Below are positions 60,048 through 64,000 of a stretch of 64,000 nt of DNA, one piece after another; position 1 is the stretch's first letter; every line of letters begins with the position of its first letter. The notes beneath the pieces were generated by a model that saw only the letters and a list, made by a program, of their open reading frames with translations, was not told the DNA's origin and did no database searches. This DNA comes from Brevipalpus yothersi. Lineage: Eukaryota > Arthropoda > Arachnida > Trombidiformes > Tenuipalpidae. The translations under genes and the position numbers were made by a program. The stretch lies in contig QZCP01000254.1 in assembly GCA_003956705.1 (NCBI GenBank), positions 1-64,000 of the forward strand, given 5' to 3'.

Positions 60048-61553
60048 CTAAAACGATTTGTAAATTAGGGAATAATTGAGGCCCATATTGTTATCCCAAT
60101 ATTCATCTCCATTGGCCACATATCTGATGGCAAATAAAACTCTCTGTCCTAACTGGAGACTGCCGCCCGGTGCATGGGACCGTATGGAAAATGTTACCGA
60201 AAATTTATCACTCCAAGAATCACATGAATTGGGTAGATAAGATGCTAGTGAATCGATGGTTGATGACCATTCGGTGAGAGTGTGTCTCACGGTGACCTCT
60301 TTTTCGTATGCTATGTTCAATACACGGATCACACAGGTCACACTGAGGTTACCAGCACCAGAGGATACAATACAATTTTCCAGGCATACTCCTTGACTTC
60401 GTACACGATCACAAAAGCCTGTTGAGGCACAGGGTTGCAAAAATTCCGGCATAAGAGTAAATTTTTGAGCTTGATTGTACATATTGTTCAATAGTGGTGA
60501 TATTTTACGTGCCCTCTGGGAAGGCAATACGTATGGCTGCTGAAAACGATCGGACATCAGTGATGTATCCAGTGCCGAATCAATTGTATCGATCGCTTGA
60601 TTGTCTCGACTCAATTTACGCTGATTTCGTGTCGGCGAATGGTTCCTATCAGAACTGAACGAATTGATATTTCTAGGGAGAGTATCATCAGGTACTTTAA
60701 GATCTTGGAAAGCAGACTTGGGCACAATAGGTATTTCGTCTTTGATAAATTTAACATACTCAAATTCTAAGCCTAATGCGTCTGCAAAACGGACTACCTT
60801 TTTACCTCGACCGGGCGTATTTGGTGGTGTTTTACCAGTCTTTAGTGAAGTACTTCGCAGGAATGGTGCCCGGCCAAATTGATCATCACTATCGGTACCA
60901 TCATCATCACCATCATCATCTTGGCCTACCAGTAATTCAGATGAATCGGATATACTCAATTTAAAATCATTATTGTTGTTGTTTGCATCACGTAATCGTA
61001 TGGTTGGCGGTTGTATGGTGTACTTGGAGAAGCCTAATTTTGAAAATTTTTCTTCCAATAATGCTTCATCCAACGGTGGATAATCCATTTCTCGGATTGG
61101 CGATGGTGACAGGGTTGATGTCTCACTGGTATCACTATTTTCACTAATATCACTTCGAGCACAAGTGTCGTAATCGGAATCAGCAACTGTTGTCGATGTT
61201 GACGATGAGGTTGACATGCTTCGGGCTCGATGAAGATTATCACTACTGTGATTCATTGTCATCACTTCCCGATTAACAAAGTCCACTTCGTCATCACCCT
61301 GATAATCGTACAAATCAAGTGAACATGGAGTGGACATTGATGATCGTACATCAAGAGTATCATCGTCCACCATCGATATGGTATCTACTACCCTCGGACC
61401 ATATGAAGACTTGGATTTATCATCGGAAGTGATCGGAGAAGTAGTAGTAATAGTAGTAGTAGATTTTGGTGAGCTTGTGGTTGCACTGATCATTGATGGG
61501 GGTATATCGATTTGAAAATTTTGGGCCATAGCCCGGCCAAGTGAAGCAATCAT
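60048..61553 (-). CDS. PP1 regulatory subunit 3 family (glycogen-targeting subunit, CBM21)
   Basis: Anchors protein phosphatase 1 to glycogen, promoting glycogen synthase activation. Single exon, 501 residues. The N-terminal half is disordered and Ser/Thr/Asp-rich. The PP1-docking RVxF-type motif is KKVVRFADALG (about 249-259), followed by the usual LEFEYVKFI. The C-terminal CBM21 domain (about 375-497) starts near FLQPCAS and has NLSVTCVIRVLNIAYEKEV, TVRHTLTEW, SDKFSVTFSIRSH and VLFAIRYVANGDEYWDNN followed by GLNYSL, all family signatures. The ATG at 61553 is used: the five preceding in-frame codons start at a TTG and are closed off by a stop. It resembles fly Gbs-70E/76A; which PPP1R3 paralogue cannot be set from sequence alone. 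Confidence 0.93.
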   Translation of the reverse strand: MIASLGRAMAQNFQIDIPPSMISATTSSPKSTTTITTTSPITSDDKSKSSYGPRVVDTISMVDDDTLDVRSSMSTPCSLDLYDYQGDDEVDFVNREVMTMNHSSDNLHRARSMSTSSSTSTTVADSDYDTCARSDISENSDTSETSTLSPSPIREMDYPPLDEALLEEKFSKLGFSKYTIQPPTIRLRDANNNNNDFKLSISDSSELLVGQDDDGDDDGTDSDDQFGRAPFLRSTSLKTGKTPPNTPGRGKKVVRFADALGLEFEYVKFIKDEIPIVPKSAFQDLKVPDDTLPRNINSFSSDRNHSPTRNQRKLSRDNQAIDTIDSALDTSLMSDRFQQPYVLPSQRARKISPLLNNMYNQAQKFTLMPEFLQPCASTGFCDRVRSQGVCLENCIVSSGAGNLSVTCVIRVLNIAYEKEVTVRHTLTEWSSTIDSLASYLPNSCDSWSDKFSVTFSIRSHAPGGSLQLGQRVLFAIRYVANGDEYWDNNMGLNYSLIYKSF

Positions 61554-62928
61554 TGGAACGCCATTCAAAGGTTAAATGTTCAATATTACACAGGAAATGG
61601 ACTTACGAGAGAAGATGAAGGAGAAGAGAGAGAGAGAGAAAAAGGAAGAAGAGTGAGAAAAATTTTTTTACTTGAACTTGAATGATGATTGGAAGATTAT
61701 TCGAAGGGGAAACCAATTCTAACGATTTTGATAGGAGAAGTAGTGGTAGTAGTTGTGGTATGTAACAGTGGATGATGAGTATTATTAATTAATTCGTTGA
61801 GTAACCGTTAATTTAAAAACTAGATTTGAATGGATGGCAAGTAAGAAAAAAGGCAAGCAACTTGATAATCGATTGAAATTCTTGATTGACGGTGGATTGG
61901 ATGAGCTTGGTGGATGTATTTGTGTCCAAGTGTGTTATTTGGGAGAAAGACAGACGGGGAGAGAGAGAGGAAGGAAGGAAAAAAATGGTGAAAATGATAG
62001 CAAATTGAAGAGAGATATATATATTTACAAGAACAGCAGCAGATCAGCACTCTCTCACAAGCTGCATCCCAATGATGATTTGGTGATGAGGAGACTGAAG
62101 ATGATCAAGTGAGCGACTTCAGCTGGTGAAATGAGTATGAGAGAGAGAGAAGAGAGAAGAGAGAGCAAGTGAGAAAAAGAGAGAGTCGAGAGCAGAAAGA
62201 GAGAGAGAGGGAGAGAGAAGAGATGGGGAGAGCAAATGCGATAATCACGATGATCAAAGCAATGACACTAGACCAAACAATTATTAAGCAAACTATTGAG
62301 AATCTTTAATGACGAACCAGAAGCCGAATTTATGAGAATTCTGATGATGAGCACAATTATTTCGATATACTACTATTGACTAAAGATGGGCGAAAATTGA
62401 TTCTAATGAAGAATTCAAATTCAAACATTTTTCTTTAACGATGTAAGATACCGGCTATGTGAGCACATTCACTTGCAAACATGAAACTTGAGTGTCAAAG
62501 TTCAAGCAGTGAGAAAAAGGAAATAGCCCACTTCCAGTCAAAAAGTCAATTCCCCAAAATGGTTCCGGTCCGAGTTTGAGCTGCTAAGCTCATGTTATCA
62601 CGTGAACCCAGATATGCTCAGAAACACGCACATACACACACAAGTGCTTCGATAAGAATTTTGCTTGTTTGAATGGTGCTGATAAAATATAGAGGAAGAA
62701 CAACAACAGCACAATACTCTCAGACACACACAGGATCCACAAAAATTGGTCACCAATATTCTATTCGACAAGTTCGATATTGAAGGCTACTTTTTTTACC
62801 CGCTCCAATATTGTCCTAAAGGCCGGCTCATCGATATACACACATATTTCACTCTCCTCTGTGATTGGACCATTTTTGACTTTTACCCTCTTTTTTGCCC
62901 CGCCAAAAAACTTTTTTCCCACTCATTT

Positions 62929-62941
62929 GCCAGCGCCCTCT
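62929..62941 (-). promoter_or_regulatory. CTCF-core-like motif
   Basis: On minus it reads AGAGGGCGCTGGC, containing AGAGGGCGC, an exact fit to the AGRKGGCGC core described for arthropod CTCF. It lies about 1.4 kb upstream of the PP1-subunit start codon. Sequence match only. Confidence 0.45.
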
Positions 62942-63508
62942 CACCCGCTTCAGAACTTTTCAGAACATCTGATCAATTTTTCGATATCATCTCTCTCTTT
63001 CTCTTTCTCTTTTCGACGTCAAAAAAATATTTCTTCATCTTCTCTCTCAGCCAAACACACAAGATAAGTTCAAGTTTGCACAAGAGATTGATTCCCACAA
63101 ATACTCACTACCATAGACTGCTGACTATGTGTGATACCATTCCTTTTCCTGGCATTGGCTCAAGGTCAATAAAAATTTTCCACCACAAGCAAGAAAAAAG
63201 ATGTCGAGGGTAAAAAGAGTGAGAGAGAGAGAGAGAGAAAAAGTAAGTGAGTAAGTGGAAGAGAAAGAGAGAAAGAGAGAGAAAGTGAATCTTCTTTTCA
63301 AATACTTTGGAACGAAAGTGGAAAATAAGAAAAAGAAAGAGATGCCAAAGAAATACATACAGTTGGAGTAAAGATGCTGTATTTGGTTTACTCTACTGTG
63401 TATGTGTGTATGACAAGAAGCAGAGACAAAATCCCTCCTCCTCGCCTGACTTTCAGGACGATAAGCCCATCGGCTAGGACCAGCCCGTAGGCACCAAGTT
63501 TGTGTGTG

Positions 63509-63513
<5 letters not shown>

Positions 63514-63555
<42 letters not shown>
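63514..63555. repeat. (GA)n microsatellite
   Basis: About 21 uninterrupted GA units, following a (GT)n-like stretch. Confidence 0.95.
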
Positions 63556-63560
<5 letters not shown>

Positions 63561-64000
63561 GAAGAAGAAAATCAATATCGATTGCCTGTCGGAAATACTG
63601 TTCATGCTGGGAAAGAGAGAGAGAGAGAGAGTAGAAAGAAAATAAGCCCAAGATTGGCCCGTATTTTTCGGTAAAGATTCACGGGATAACGAAGCTGAAA
63701 AACGAGCCTAAAAGCCTGTCTCTACCCCCGAAGAATGTGTCATATGAGCTTCTTCTTCTTCTTCTCGAACGCTTAAGGCGATATTTTTCTGTCAATCCCT
63801 TCTTCTTTAGGGTTCAAATGTTTTTCGACTAAATAGCTGGAGGAGCAGCCTAGAAGAGAGGCTTTCTTTAGCTAAATTACAGAGAAATCACCATAGAAAA
63901 TACCATAGACACAAGCATTTTATCTCATTTCTGGTATCTTTCCTTTTCGCTTTAAACTGATTATCAACAGATATGTGAACGTTTAAAAGTGGTCCGTTTA

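Larger units (their letters stand above)
61554..64000. other. PP1-subunit upstream region, repeat-rich
   Basis: No gene supported. GA-rich runs occur at about 61622-61640, 62138-62220, 63219-63240, 63514-63555 and 63611-63632. A CTCF-like site is at 62929-62941. A 155-codon plus frame (62746-63213) starts at TTG and is pyrimidine-strand low complexity. The window ends before any further gene is seen. Confidence 0.5.

Noticed and set aside
62746..63213. 155-codon plus-strand frame
   Set aside because: Starts at TTG, lies in pyrimidine-rich DNA, is Phe/Ser/Leu-biased and has no recognisable domain or splice context.
1..64000. CRISPR arrays, phage, operons, transposase or reverse-transcriptase genes
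   Set aside because: None seen; the sequence is intron-bearing animal DNA and the repeats are simple-sequence tracts.

Overview
This is animal nuclear DNA: AT-rich, gene-dense, with short GT-AG introns (from 63 bp upward), (CT)n/(GA)n microsatellites and no operons. Every recognisable protein is bilaterian or arthropod-like. I infer an acariform mite, probably Astigmata. The grounds are a UDP-glycosyltransferase of the mite type with no signal peptide or membrane anchor, very intron-poor large genes (a neurobeachin of about 3,050 codons in two exons), and a secreted multidomain serine protease with an inactivated protease domain. The species cannot be fixed from this window.

Layout. On the plus strand, 0-21 kb holds the 3' part of a nuclear receptor NR2C/Hr78 gene (960-2146), a complete neurobeachin (3378-12757), a cytosolic-type UGT (14597-16049) and a CUB + trypsin + dead-trypsin secreted protein (17253-21228). 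From 22 to 42 kb every recognised gene is on the minus strand: GMPPA (22152-24154), ZCCHC7-like zinc-knuckle protein (24962-26823), CLPTM1 (28082-30894), OCIAD1/asrij (33009-34132), the F-BAR protein CIP4/TOCA (34715-37096), CCDC25 (38449-39078) and a membrane-anchored histidine acid phosphatase (39996-41809). A 4.3 kb stretch without a recognised gene follows; it carries exon-like minus-strand fragments. Then come a CTTNBP2NL/Nausicaa-like cortactin-binding protein on plus (46111-48466), and on minus Polycomb-like (50374-53713), DNAJC3/P58IPK (55797-57702) and a PP1 glycogen-targeting subunit (60048-61553). The last 2.4 kb is purine/pyrimidine-repeat-rich upstream DNA.

The genes do not form one pathway. 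They are housekeeping and regulatory genes: trafficking (neurobeachin, CLPTM1, CIP4, OCIAD1), ER and glycosylation (DNAJC3, GMPPA), chromatin and RNA (Polycomb-like, ZCCHC7, Hr78), metabolism (glycogen targeting, acid phosphatase, UGT) and actin (CIP4, Nausicaa). The most distinctive item is the two-protease-domain protein. Its second domain has lost the catalytic His and Ser and a conserved disulphide but keeps the overall fold motifs. Exon boundaries were read by eye from splice consensus, phase and homology; almost all join in frame, which is the main support for the models.
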